A stretch of DNA of 31,855 nucleotides from Clostridiales bacterium UBA4362 (GTDB lineage: Bacteria; Bacillota; Clostridia; TANB77; CAG-508), in NCBI GenBank assembly GCA_002393975.1, contig DGSM01000046.1:1-31855 (forward strand), in the 5' to 3' direction. Both the position numbers and the translations under genes were made by a program. The notes beneath the pieces were generated by a model. That model had not been told where the DNA came from. It saw nothing but the letters and a program-made list of their open reading frames with translations, and ran no database searches. This document shows positions 16,393 to 25,300 of this stretch, piece by piece. The stretch's first letter is position 1; each line of letters opens with the position of its first letter.

Positions 16393-17085
16393 ATGCCTTT
16401 AACCATTAAACAATTGCCTGAATCAGAAAGACCATACGAAAAAGCAAAAATGTATGGATTTAACAAATTATCTAGTAGTGAACTATTAGCAATAATTATT
16501 AAAAGTGGAACTCATAATGAGAATTCTGTGGATATAGCTAAAAGAATATTACTATTAGTAAATGATTTAAGTGAAATAGAAAACTTATCTCTAAAAGATT
16601 TGCAAAATATCAAGGGAATTGGAGAAGTAAAGTCAGTCCAAATTAAAGCAATTTTTGAACTGGCTAAACGAATTAATGGACCTTTGAATAAAAGCGAAGT
16701 TAAAATTACAAAGCCTAAAGATATAGCAAATTTGTTAATGAATGAGATGAGATTTGAGAAACAAGAGAAAGTTAAAATATTATTACTTAATACAAAAAAC
16801 ATGTTGGTTAGTATGAAAGATATAGTTATAGGAGAAACCAATTTTGCAAGTGTAACTCCAAAGCAAATTTATGCAGAAGCGGTAAAGATGCAAATTAATA
16901 AAATTATCCTAGTACATAACCATCCAAGTGGAGACCCGACTCCAAGCAATGAAGATTACCAATTAACAAAACATATTTTAAAAGCAGGAGACTTGCTTGG
17001 AATTAAATTATTGGATCACGTGGTAATAGGTAATAATAAATATGAGAGCATTTTTTCAAGAAGGGACTTTTTAGATTGCATTTAG
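16393..17085 (+). CDS. radC: RadC family protein (JAMM domain)
   Basis: 230 residues, normal length. An N-terminal helix-hairpin-helix-type region (LKDLQNIKGIGEVKS, about 65-85) precedes the RadC JAMM domain, with the signature HNHPSGDPTPS (H175, H177) and D188. JAMM folds bind zinc and usually cleave isopeptide or peptide bonds; the biochemical activity of RadC is not settled and the old DNA-repair assignment is doubtful. Ribosome binding site AAGGAG. Its 3' end overlaps the mreB start by 10 bases, indicating translational coupling. In Firmicutes radC commonly precedes mreB. Confidence 0.93.
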   Translation: MPLTIKQLPESERPYEKAKMYGFNKLSSSELLAIIIKSGTHNENSVDIAKRILLLVNDLSEIENLSLKDLQNIKGIGEVKSVQIKAIFELAKRINGPLNKSEVKITKPKDIANLLMNEMRFEKQEKVKILLLNTKNMLVSMKDIVIGETNFASVTPKQIYAEAVKMQINKIILVHNHPSGDPTPSNEDYQLTKHILKAGDLLGIKLLDHVVIGNNKYESIFSRRDFLDCI

Positions 17086-18092
17086 TTAAATTTAGCTCAA
17101 AAGATATAGGCGTTGACCTTGGAACTAGAAATATACTAATGGCACTAAAAGATGGTGACATTGTTTTAAGAGAGCCATCTGTTATTGCAGTAAATAAAAA
17201 AACATCTGAGATTGTAGCGACTGGAAATGATGCTTTAGAGCAATATGAAAAATCACCAGAAGTAATAAAAATAATTAAACCTTTGAAAGATGGAGTGATT
17301 GCAGATTATAGTGCTACATCCAAATTAGTTATTGATTGCTTAGAAAAAATAAAAATTAAGTATTATATAGGAAAGCCTAGAATTGTAGTAGGAATACCAT
17401 CTGGAGTAACAGATGTGGAAAAAAGAGCTGTAATATCTGTATTTACACAATTAGGCGCAAGAGAAGTTTATGCTGTTGAAGAACCATTACTTGCAGCGAT
17501 TGGCGCAGGACTTCAAGTGTTAAAACCTTCTGGAAGATTAGTCGTTGATATTGGAGGAGGAACTACGGAGGTAGCAGCGATTTCTATGGGAACAATTTTA
17601 TCAAATGTCTCTATAAAAATTGGTGGAGATGTAATCGATGAAGAAATTGTTGAATACCTAAAACAGCGTAGAGGAATTGGCATTAGCAATTCAATGGCAG
17701 AAGATTTAAAGAAAAAGCTTGGATGTGCTAGTGTTAATCTCACAGAGCTAACACAAGAAATACAAGCTAGAAATATAGCTACAGGAAATCCAGATGATTT
17801 TGTAATATCTTCAAAAGATATAGAAAAAGCTATGGAAAATTGCATTAACAAAATAATTCAAGCAATTTCAACTACTTTAGAAAATGCTCCTGTTGAAGTA
17901 GTTTCTGACATTATAAAAAATGGAATATATTTAGCAGGTGGCGGTGCACAAATTAGAAATTTAGATAATTATATTGCTAATTATTTTGGAATAAAAACAT
18001 ATATCGCAGATAATCCATCAGAAGCAGTTATTTTAGGAGCTAAAAAAATAATAGATAATTTTGATAAATATAAAATTATTTTTGAAAGGTAA
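17076..18092 (+). CDS. mreB: Rod shape-determining protein MreB
   Basis: 338 residues. Actin-fold motifs are in order: phosphate 1 DLGTRN near residue 12, phosphate 2 VVDIGGGTTEVA and adenosine motif IYLAGGGAQI. It polymerises on the membrane and guides elongation-specific wall synthesis. The start is TTG at 17076, with AGAAGGG 10-15 bases upstream; the first in-frame ATG (17139) would delete the phosphate 1 loop and is impossible. The start lies inside the radC stop region (10-base overlap). The phosphate 1 loop reads TRN where many MreB have TAN. No membrane helix is obvious at the N-terminus, so membrane contact would rely on a hydrophobic loop, as in Gram-positive MreB. Confidence 0.96.
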   Translation: MHLVKFSSKDIGVDLGTRNILMALKDGDIVLREPSVIAVNKKTSEIVATGNDALEQYEKSPEVIKIIKPLKDGVIADYSATSKLVIDCLEKIKIKYYIGKPRIVVGIPSGVTDVEKRAVISVFTQLGAREVYAVEEPLLAAIGAGLQVLKPSGRLVVDIGGGTTEVAAISMGTILSNVSIKIGGDVIDEEIVEYLKQRRGIGISNSMAEDLKKKLGCASVNLTELTQEIQARNIATGNPDDFVISSKDIEKAMENCINKIIQAISTTLENAPVEVVSDIIKNGIYLAGGGAQIRNLDNYIANYFGIKTYIADNPSEAVILGAKKIIDNFDKYKIIFER

Positions 18093-18097
18093 TTCAA

Positions 18098-18919
18098 ATG
18101 AAGACAAGTAAAACGAATTTGATAGGAACAATAATAACAGCTGCAATTTTAATAGCAGTAGTAGTTCTTTCTAATATAGGAACTACACAAATGAGTACTG
18201 CTGGAAATGTTGTAAGTAAAATTTTTATGCCTGTTCAAAATGGAGTTGTTTACTTGAAAAATAAAATTACAAAAAACAATCAAGCAATAAGCGATATGGA
18301 TGCATTAAAAGAGGAAAATGCAAAACTAAAAGAAGAAAACTCAAAACTTACAGAACAAGTAAGAGAACTAGAAATAATAAAAGCAGAAAATGACTCATTA
18401 AATGATTACATGAATTTGAAAAATAAATATACAAACTATACCACTGTTCCAGCAAGTATTGTTGAGAAAAGTATTAGTAATTATGACAAAGTATTTATAA
18501 TTAATGTTGGTAAAGATGATGGAATAGTTGAAAATCTTCCTGTTATAGGATCAGAAGGATTAGTGGGTCACGTTATTTCTGTAACAGATAAGACTGCCAA
18601 AGTTCAAACTATAATTGACACAGCAAGCACTGTAAGTAGTTCTTTAACTACTTCACAAGAAACAATTTTACTAAAGGGTGAGCTTGGAAGTGAAACACAA
18701 ATTAGAGGAACTTATATTCCAACAGATTCAACGATAATTCAAGGAGATACTTTAGTTACTTCTGGATTAGGAGGAATATATCCTAGAGGAATAATGATAG
18801 GAACAGTAACTCAATTAGTAAATACTAAAAACTTAACTGACAGATATGCACTTATAGATACTGCTATTAACTTTAATACTATTTCTAGTGTTTTAGTTAT
18901 AACTGGCGTAAATTCATAA
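18098..18919 (+). CDS. mreC: Rod shape-determining protein MreC
   Basis: 273 residues. One N-terminal membrane span (about 9-27), then a coiled coil (about 60-105, rich in Glu/Lys/Leu heptads), then the two six-stranded beta-barrel region typical of MreC (about 110-270), including GSEGLVGHVI and the TSGLGGIYPRGIMIGTV signature. MreC bridges MreB inside the cell with PBP2 outside. The gene begins five bases after mreB and 17 before mreD, so it is tightly coupled. Confidence 0.95.
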   Translation: MKTSKTNLIGTIITAAILIAVVVLSNIGTTQMSTAGNVVSKIFMPVQNGVVYLKNKITKNNQAISDMDALKEENAKLKEENSKLTEQVRELEIIKAENDSLNDYMNLKNKYTNYTTVPASIVEKSISNYDKVFIINVGKDDGIVENLPVIGSEGLVGHVISVTDKTAKVQTIIDTASTVSSSLTTSQETILLKGELGSETQIRGTYIPTDSTIIQGDTLVTSGLGGIYPRGIMIGTVTQLVNTKNLTDRYALIDTAINFNTISSVLVITGVNS

Positions 18920-18936
18920 ATCATAGGAGGAGATTC

Positions 18937-19470
18937 TTGAAAAAATTCAAGGCAATTTTGATAATCGTATTATCATTTTTAATTACATATTTTTTACAAG
19001 TTAATCTTTTTTCTTGGTTTACGATTAGAGGAGTATCACCAAATTTGTTTGTTGGTATTATTTTGCTAATAGGACTTTTCATTGGCAAAAAAATCGGAGC
19101 ACTATTTGGAGCAACTTTTGGATTTATATTAGATTGCTTAGTTGGAAAAATAATAGGACCTTACACAGTGCTTTTGTGTTTGGTTGGCCTTTTAGGAGAG
19201 TATTTTGATAAAAACTTTTCAAAAGATAGTTTAATTTCGATAATAATCATGTATGTTATATCAACAATATTATTTGAAATAGGTTACTATGGATTTGAAT
19301 GTATTAAATTTGGCTTTGAACCAGAAATATTAAGATTTATTATTATTTTATTGGTAGAAGCAATTTATAATTCAGTATTGATTATAATTTTTTATCCAGC
19401 AATTAAGAGGGCAGGATATTATATAGAAAATGTATTTAAGGGAAAGAAATTACTTACTAGATATTTTTAG
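18937..19470 (+). CDS. mreD: Rod shape-determining protein MreD
   Basis: 177 residues with five to six membrane spans and no catalytic motif. Conserved features include the SPNLFVGIILLIGLFIG stretch and the GALFGATFGFILD segment. MreD is an integral membrane part of the elongasome. It starts with TTG at 18937 behind AGGAGGA, an ideal ribosome binding site, and ends 12 bases before mrdA. Confidence 0.92.
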   Translation: MKKFKAILIIVLSFLITYFLQVNLFSWFTIRGVSPNLFVGIILLIGLFIGKKIGALFGATFGFILDCLVGKIIGPYTVLLCLVGLLGEYFDKNFSKDSLISIIIMYVISTILFEIGYYGFECIKFGFEPEILRFIIILLVEAIYNSVLIIIFYPAIKRAGYYIENVFKGKKLLTRYF

Positions 19471-19482
19471 AGAGGAGGACAA

Positions 19483-21549
19483 ATGGAAGATAAGAAAACC
19501 AATAATGTAAGATTTAATATTACAATGGTGTTGATTTATATCGTTGGAATTATTTTGCTTATTAGACTTTTTAATCTTCAGATTGTCCATGGAGAAGAAT
19601 ATCGAGAAGAATCTAATACGAGACTTACACGTGAGTCAACTCTTAAGGCAGCCAGAGGAAGCATTCTTGATTCTTCTGGAAACAAACTTGTTTCCACAAC
19701 TGTTGAATATAATGTGGAAATATACAAGACCAAAATTGATTCGGAAACTTTAAACAAATCATTATTGTTATTTGCTCAAACACTAGAAGCTAATGGAGAT
19801 AGGTATGTTGATGAATTCCCTATTAAGATTAATCCATATACTTATTCAGGGAATAATTTTGAATCGTGGAAAAAAGCAAACAAGATAAGTGAAAATGCTA
19901 CAGAAGAAGAAGCTTTTAATTTCTTTAAAAATAGATACAAGGTATCTACAGATTCTTTGGAAAATGATAGAAGGGTCATAACACTTAGATATGCGATAGA
20001 ATTAAATGGTTATAGTAGTACCAGAAGTGTTACTATTGCTAAAAATATTGGAACAGTTACAAGAGATACACTAAATGTTATGTCAGAAAATTATCCTGGA
20101 ATTAGTACATCAAGTAAGCCTACAACCAAATATAATTATGGAGAACTTGCTTCTCATATTTTAGGATATGTAGGACCAATAAGCGATAATGAACTAAAAA
20201 CTAATCCTGATTATGATATGAATGACTATATCGGTAAAGCTGGCGTTGAAAAAGTATTTGAAAAATACTTAAAAGGAACTGATGGAATAAGACAAGTTGA
20301 TATGTCAGTGGAAGGTGTTGTTACTGATGAGTATGTTTCAAAAGAAGCTATTTCAGGTAGTGACGTTGTTTTAACTATTGATGCGGAATTGCAAAAAGCT
20401 GCTGAAAAAGCTTTAGCAGATGATATATATAATATGCAAACAGGTAGATTGTCTGGAGCAAGAAAAGCTGATCAGGGAGCAGCGGTTGTAATTAATATTA
20501 AAACAGGAGAGATACTTGCTATGGCAAGTTATCCAAACTATAATCCTGCACTATTTACAGATGGTATTAGTACAACTAATTGGAATAATTATTTGAATGA
20601 TAGCAGACATCCATTAGTTAACAAAGCAATTTCTGATATCTCAGCACCAGGATCGACTTTCAAAATGGTTACAGCCCTAGCTGGTTTACAAAGTGGAGCT
20701 ATTAATACTAACACATATATATCATGTAAAGGTAAATACACATACTTTGACACTTACCAACCATGGTGCTGGAATAGGGGAGGACATGGTGCACAAAATG
20801 TAACAAGTGCAATTGAGCATTCATGCAACTACTTCTTCTATGAAACTGGTAGAGTAACAGGAATAGACAATTTAGCGGCTACAGCTACTAGTTTAGGATT
20901 AGGGCAAAAAACTGGAATAGAATTACCAGATGAGGCACAAGGAAATCTAGCATGCCCAGCAACAATAGCTGCTGGCGATGTATGGGCCGCTGGATATACT
21001 ATACAGGCTGCGATTGGCCAATTATACAATTCGTTTTCTCCAGTACAGATGGCAAAATATACTGCAATGATTGCAAATGGTGGTAAAAATCTTGATGTAA
21101 CAATTATAAAATCTATTAACAATCCAGATGGTACGCAAGTATCAAGAAATGATATTAATACATATGTTAATCAAAAGCTTGGAATTACAGGAAATAGTGG
21201 CTCTGACATAGATATTAGTTGGGAAAACATGAATGCTATAAAGGCAGGTATGAAGGGAGTTACTTCTGATGATGGAGGTACTGCTGTTCAATACTTTAGA
21301 AATTTCAATATTCAAGTTGGAGGTAAAACAGGATCTGCTACAACAGCATATGGAACTAATTCATGGTTTGTTGGCTTTGCACCTTTTGATAATCCAGAAA
21401 TTGCAGTTGCTGTCTATGTAAAAAATGGTGCTCATGGTGCATATACTGCACCAGTTGCACGTGACATATTTGCACAGTATTTTGGAATGAATAATACAAC
21501 TATTACTGAAGATACTACAGCTACAGGAGAGATGTTTGCTGTTAGATAA
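19483..21549 (+). CDS. mrdA: Penicillin-binding protein 2 (elongation transpeptidase)
   Basis: 688 residues. One N-terminal membrane anchor (about 14-34), the pedestal domain with the class B signature AARGSILDSSGN (about 57-68), then the transpeptidase domain with SxxK at S391-K394 (SAPGSTFKM), SxN at S447-N449 (HSCNYFF) and KTG at 615-617 (GGKTGSAT). It cross-links new peptidoglycan during elongation, at the outer face of the membrane, with a SEDS glycosyltransferase (RodA) that is not in this window. Its place between mreD and minC is a local insertion compared with B. subtilis, where minC follows mreD directly. Spacing of 21 bases leads into minC. Confidence 0.95.
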   Translation: MEDKKTNNVRFNITMVLIYIVGIILLIRLFNLQIVHGEEYREESNTRLTRESTLKAARGSILDSSGNKLVSTTVEYNVEIYKTKIDSETLNKSLLLFAQTLEANGDRYVDEFPIKINPYTYSGNNFESWKKANKISENATEEEAFNFFKNRYKVSTDSLENDRRVITLRYAIELNGYSSTRSVTIAKNIGTVTRDTLNVMSENYPGISTSSKPTTKYNYGELASHILGYVGPISDNELKTNPDYDMNDYIGKAGVEKVFEKYLKGTDGIRQVDMSVEGVVTDEYVSKEAISGSDVVLTIDAELQKAAEKALADDIYNMQTGRLSGARKADQGAAVVINIKTGEILAMASYPNYNPALFTDGISTTNWNNYLNDSRHPLVNKAISDISAPGSTFKMVTALAGLQSGAINTNTYISCKGKYTYFDTYQPWCWNRGGHGAQNVTSAIEHSCNYFFYETGRVTGIDNLAATATSLGLGQKTGIELPDEAQGNLACPATIAAGDVWAAGYTIQAAIGQLYNSFSPVQMAKYTAMIANGGKNLDVTIIKSINNPDGTQVSRNDINTYVNQKLGITGNSGSDIDISWENMNAIKAGMKGVTSDDGGTAVQYFRNFNIQVGGKTGSATTAYGTNSWFVGFAPFDNPEIAVAVYVKNGAHGAYTAPVARDIFAQYFGMNNTTITEDTTATGEMFAVR

Positions 21550-21570
21550 AATGTTTTAAAGGGAGAGATA

Positions 21571-22188
21571 ATGGATAAAAGCGTTATTAGTATTTTCTTA
21601 AAGAAAGAAAACATCTTACTAAAGATTAAAGACAATAGTACTAAAGCTCAAATTATTGATGAATTAAAACATAAATTACCTGAGTTGAAGAAGTTTTATA
21701 AAGAAGAGCAAACTCCTATTTTGGTTACTGGCAAAATGCTTAAGACTGCTGAAATTGATGAAATACAAGCTTTGATTGAAAGTGAAATGAAGGTTAAGGT
21801 TAATTTCGATAGTCCAAGAACTATGGGTTTGCATGGTATTATTAAAGATTTTAGAAAAGAAATCGCAACTTCTGAAACTAAGTTCTATAAAGGATCACTT
21901 AGATCAGGCCAAAGAATTGAATTTGAGGGAAGCGTTGTAATAATAGGCGATGTAAATGATGGCGCTGAAATAATTGCAGAGGATAATATTGTGGTTTTGG
22001 GCGCGCTAAGAGGAATGGCACATGCAGGAGCAAAGGGCAACGAGCAAGCAATCATAACAGCAAGGATTATTGACTCTCTACAAATACGTATTGGAAGTAT
22101 CATAAAAGAGCGTACACGTGAGGAAATAAGCGTGCAAGCCTTCTCTTATGCTTTCGTAAATGACAAAAATGAAATAGAATTTGAATAA
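21571..22188 (+). CDS. minC: Septum site-determining protein MinC
   Basis: 205 residues, near normal length. The N-terminal FtsZ-inhibiting domain (about 1-90) is followed by the beta-helical C-terminal domain, which has the clear signature RSGQRIEFEGSVVIIGDVNDGAEI and VLGALRGMAHAGAKG. MinC blocks FtsZ polymers away from midcell after recruitment by MinD. In most Bacillota minD follows directly; here the next thing is a terminator and an unrelated surface-protein unit, so MinD would need to be encoded elsewhere. Last gene of the shape operon. Confidence 0.93.
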   Translation: MDKSVISIFLKKENILLKIKDNSTKAQIIDELKHKLPELKKFYKEEQTPILVTGKMLKTAEIDEIQALIESEMKVKVNFDSPRTMGLHGIIKDFRKEIATSETKFYKGSLRSGQRIEFEGSVVIIGDVNDGAEIIAEDNIVVLGALRGMAHAGAKGNEQAIITARIIDSLQIRIGSIIKERTREEISVQAFSYAFVNDKNEIEFE

Positions 22189-22243
22189 AAATGTATTATT
22201 TGTAATAAAACAAATAGTTAAAATATACCAAAAAAGAGGACTC

Positions 22244-22276
22244 AAAGTGGCTAAAACTAGCCACTTTTATTTTTTG
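22244..22276 (+). terminator. Intrinsic terminator of the shape operon
   Basis: A perfect 10-bp stem AAAGTGGCTA/TAGCCACTTT (22244-22253 with 22258-22267) around loop AAAC, followed by a T-rich run. Strong terminator 55 bases after minC. Confidence 0.93.
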
Positions 22277-22298
22277 AAAAAAATTGACCAAAAACCCT

Positions 22299-22316
22299 TG
22301 TTTTTTGCAAAAAACA
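22299..22316. promoter_or_regulatory. Perfect 18-bp palindrome next to a -35 box, candidate operator
   Basis: TGTTTTTTGCAAAAAACA is identical to its reverse complement over all 18 bases. It ends at the base before the -35 box of the surface-protein promoter (22317). The position suits a dimeric activator or repressor. It could alternatively form a weak AT hairpin with a TGCA loop. The regulator cannot be named. Confidence 0.5.
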
Positions 22317-22345
22317 TTGATTTTCCATGGGCTTGGTGCTATAAT
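22317..22345 (+). promoter_or_regulatory. Promoter of the surface-protein unit
   Basis: TTGATT (22317-22322) and perfect TATAAT (22340-22345) with a 17-bp spacer; TG at 22337-22338 gives an extended -10. Transcription would start about 22352, leaving a leader of some 35 bases with TTAGGAGG before ATG 22387. Confidence 0.85.
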
Positions 22346-22386
22346 ATAATTATATGAAAATGACTTAATGTACTTAGGAGGAAATT

Positions 22387-25300
22387 ATGGGCAAAAATTT
22401 ACAAAAAATAACAGCCATAATCACAATTGGATTACTTGTTTTATCACAAGCGTTTGTTAGCATTTCATATGCTGCAACAGACACAGAAGATCATTCAACC
22501 AATCAAGACAACGTAGAAGTTGCCATGAAAGTTGAAGAACATAGTGATGTAGAATTAAACGTTAATGAGGAACAAAAGTTAAATATTTCTGTGATTGTTC
22601 AAAACACAGGATATGTAAAAGATGCTGTTATTAAACTTGATGATACTAACTTTGTAGTATCAAACTTAAATGTTGAAGGTGTCAAATCAATAACCGAAGA
22701 TACAATCGAACTAAATACAGTTGACTATGGTAAAACTTTAGATTTGGCAATTCCAATCAAATTTAACAAGCAGGACACAATATCAGTTGATGAATTTACA
22801 AAAGAGAATATCATAACCTTTGATGCAATCTATGTAAACAACAAAGGAAAAGAAAAGAAGGTTACAAAAACAGTAAAACAAAAAATTGACTGGAGTGGAG
22901 AAGCACATTACAACATTTCTCAATCAGTTACAAGATATCTAAAATATGATTCTGAGAACACAATGCTTAGCATCAATGTTAAAGATAGCTTGGAAGATAA
23001 TGCATTACCTGCTGTTTCAAAAACTATTGAGATTAATGCCCCAGAAATAAATGGAAGTGTACCAACACAAGCAATTGTTACTGGAGAAGGAATTTCTTAT
23101 ACCTACAACAATGGCAAAGTAAAGATTGAGTACACAAACACTCCTAATGATGATAAAAAGATAGCCTGGAAAAGCGATGGAGAATATAACATAACATATA
23201 TCTACAATACACAAACATCTGCCTCAGCTACTACATCAGTTATGAATGCAATTTGTACTACACCAGTTAGTGCTGTACAAAGTGCAGCTGAAATGCCAAT
23301 TACCCTTTCAGGAGAAGTTGGAGATGTAATTGAAGCAAATGTTTATGGAACAGAGGAACTTAGCAAAGGATATATGCTTACAAATCTTAATAAAGATTAT
23401 GACAAGTATAATACTCCATTCGAAATGAATTATGATTTAAACGTAGGATTTGCTGAATTAGTTGATAAGATTACAATTTCAGAATCAGATCCTATAATCA
23501 ATTCAAACACAAATGCCAATTCAGCAATTACAACTACAAAAGTTTCAGTTGATTCTCAAGCTGTAAAATCGGTTTTAGGAAATGATGGAACAATAATTGT
23601 AAAGGATAAAGATTCTAATGAATTAGGCAGACTAAGTACAGATACTACTTCAATTGACTTAAATGCTAAAGGATTAATCTTTGAAACATCTAAACCAGTT
23701 GGAGAAGGAAATATAAAACTTACATTAGCTAAAAGAATTGATGGAGATGCAAATTACAATATTGAAACAATTTCAAATATTGCAAGCTTAACAAATTCAA
23801 TTAAGGTTGTAGGCAGCCAAGGTGATGCAACAATTTCTACAAAGAATGCAAGTTATAGCACTAAATTTTCAAATCCTTCATCAAATGCGACAATTGAGAT
23901 TAGCAATACTAATCTTTCAACAATTGTTACTAACGAGGATGTAGTAGTTACTGCAACATTACATACTAACGATGCTAATGATAGATTATATAAAAATCCA
24001 TCTTTAAGAATAGAATTTCCAGAAGCAGTAAAAAACATCAATCTTAAAGATGCTAAGTTATTATATGATGATGAATTAGTACCAGCAAACTTCTCTTCAA
24101 ATGGAAATGTGATTTCTTTAGATTTAAGTGGTACACAAACAAAATATAATAACATTAACATAGCAGAAGGAACTGTAGTAAGACTAGTTGGAGATTTTGT
24201 ATTAGACAATTTAGGAACTTCTAGTCATAGTCAAGTTAAGTTGACATACTCAAATGGAGCAACAGGAGAAGTTAAAGAAACAACTACACCATGTGATGTT
24301 GTTGCACCAGTTGGATTTGTTACAGTTCAATCACTTGGAGTTAATGGAAGAACAACTTCTACTTTAGAAACAGACAAAGTTATGACAAAAGTTGGAGCAA
24401 ATGTTTCATCTAGAAATGCTCATATTTCAGCAGTTATTATTAACAACTTAGAAGAAACAGATGTTAACAAAGATGCATCAGGATTTGTTGTTCTAGGTAG
24501 AATTCCATATACAGGCAATCAAGGGTTAGATGGAGCAGATTTAGGATCTAATGTTAATACTACACTTGCTTCACCTATATCAACTGAAGGCCTAGATGCC
24601 ACTGTATACTATAGTGAAAATTTAAATGAATCAATCTATGGTAATACATGGACAACAGAATATTCAAAAAATGCTAAAACATTTATGATTTTAGCCAACA
24701 GTTTACCAAATCACACTAAAATGGCATTTGGATATGATATTACATTACCTGATGGAATGCCTTATGGCACAACAGGAAAAGCAGTCTTTGGAGTTTATTA
24801 TGATAACCAAGCTGTTCAAGGAGTTTCTAAAAACTTAGTAGCTGCAATGCCAGTTGGAATTACAACAGGAGATGTGCCAAATGTTGTACTTAATACATCA
24901 ATTGTAAATGAAACAACAGGAGAAGTTATAGCAAATGGTGGACAAGTACATGAAGGTGATGTTTTAAAATATACTATGACAGTATCTAACACTGGAAGTG
25001 AAGAGGCTAAGAACTTAAAAATTACTACCAAACTTCCAGATGGTATAGAGTTTATTCAACTTAACAAGATTGAACTTACAGAAGAAAGCTTTTATGAAGC
25101 TTCTAAAACTAGAGAAAAAATAAAGCACATTGAATCTTTGGCATCAAATGGAACAATGACGGTTTCTTATCAAATTAGAATACCTGAACTAAAGAATTCT
25201 ACACGAGAACTAGTTATATACAATAACTTAGTAGGAGATTTAGTAGATTCTCAAGATTCTGAATTCAAAGTTAATAATTCAGAAGGATCTATGACAGTTG

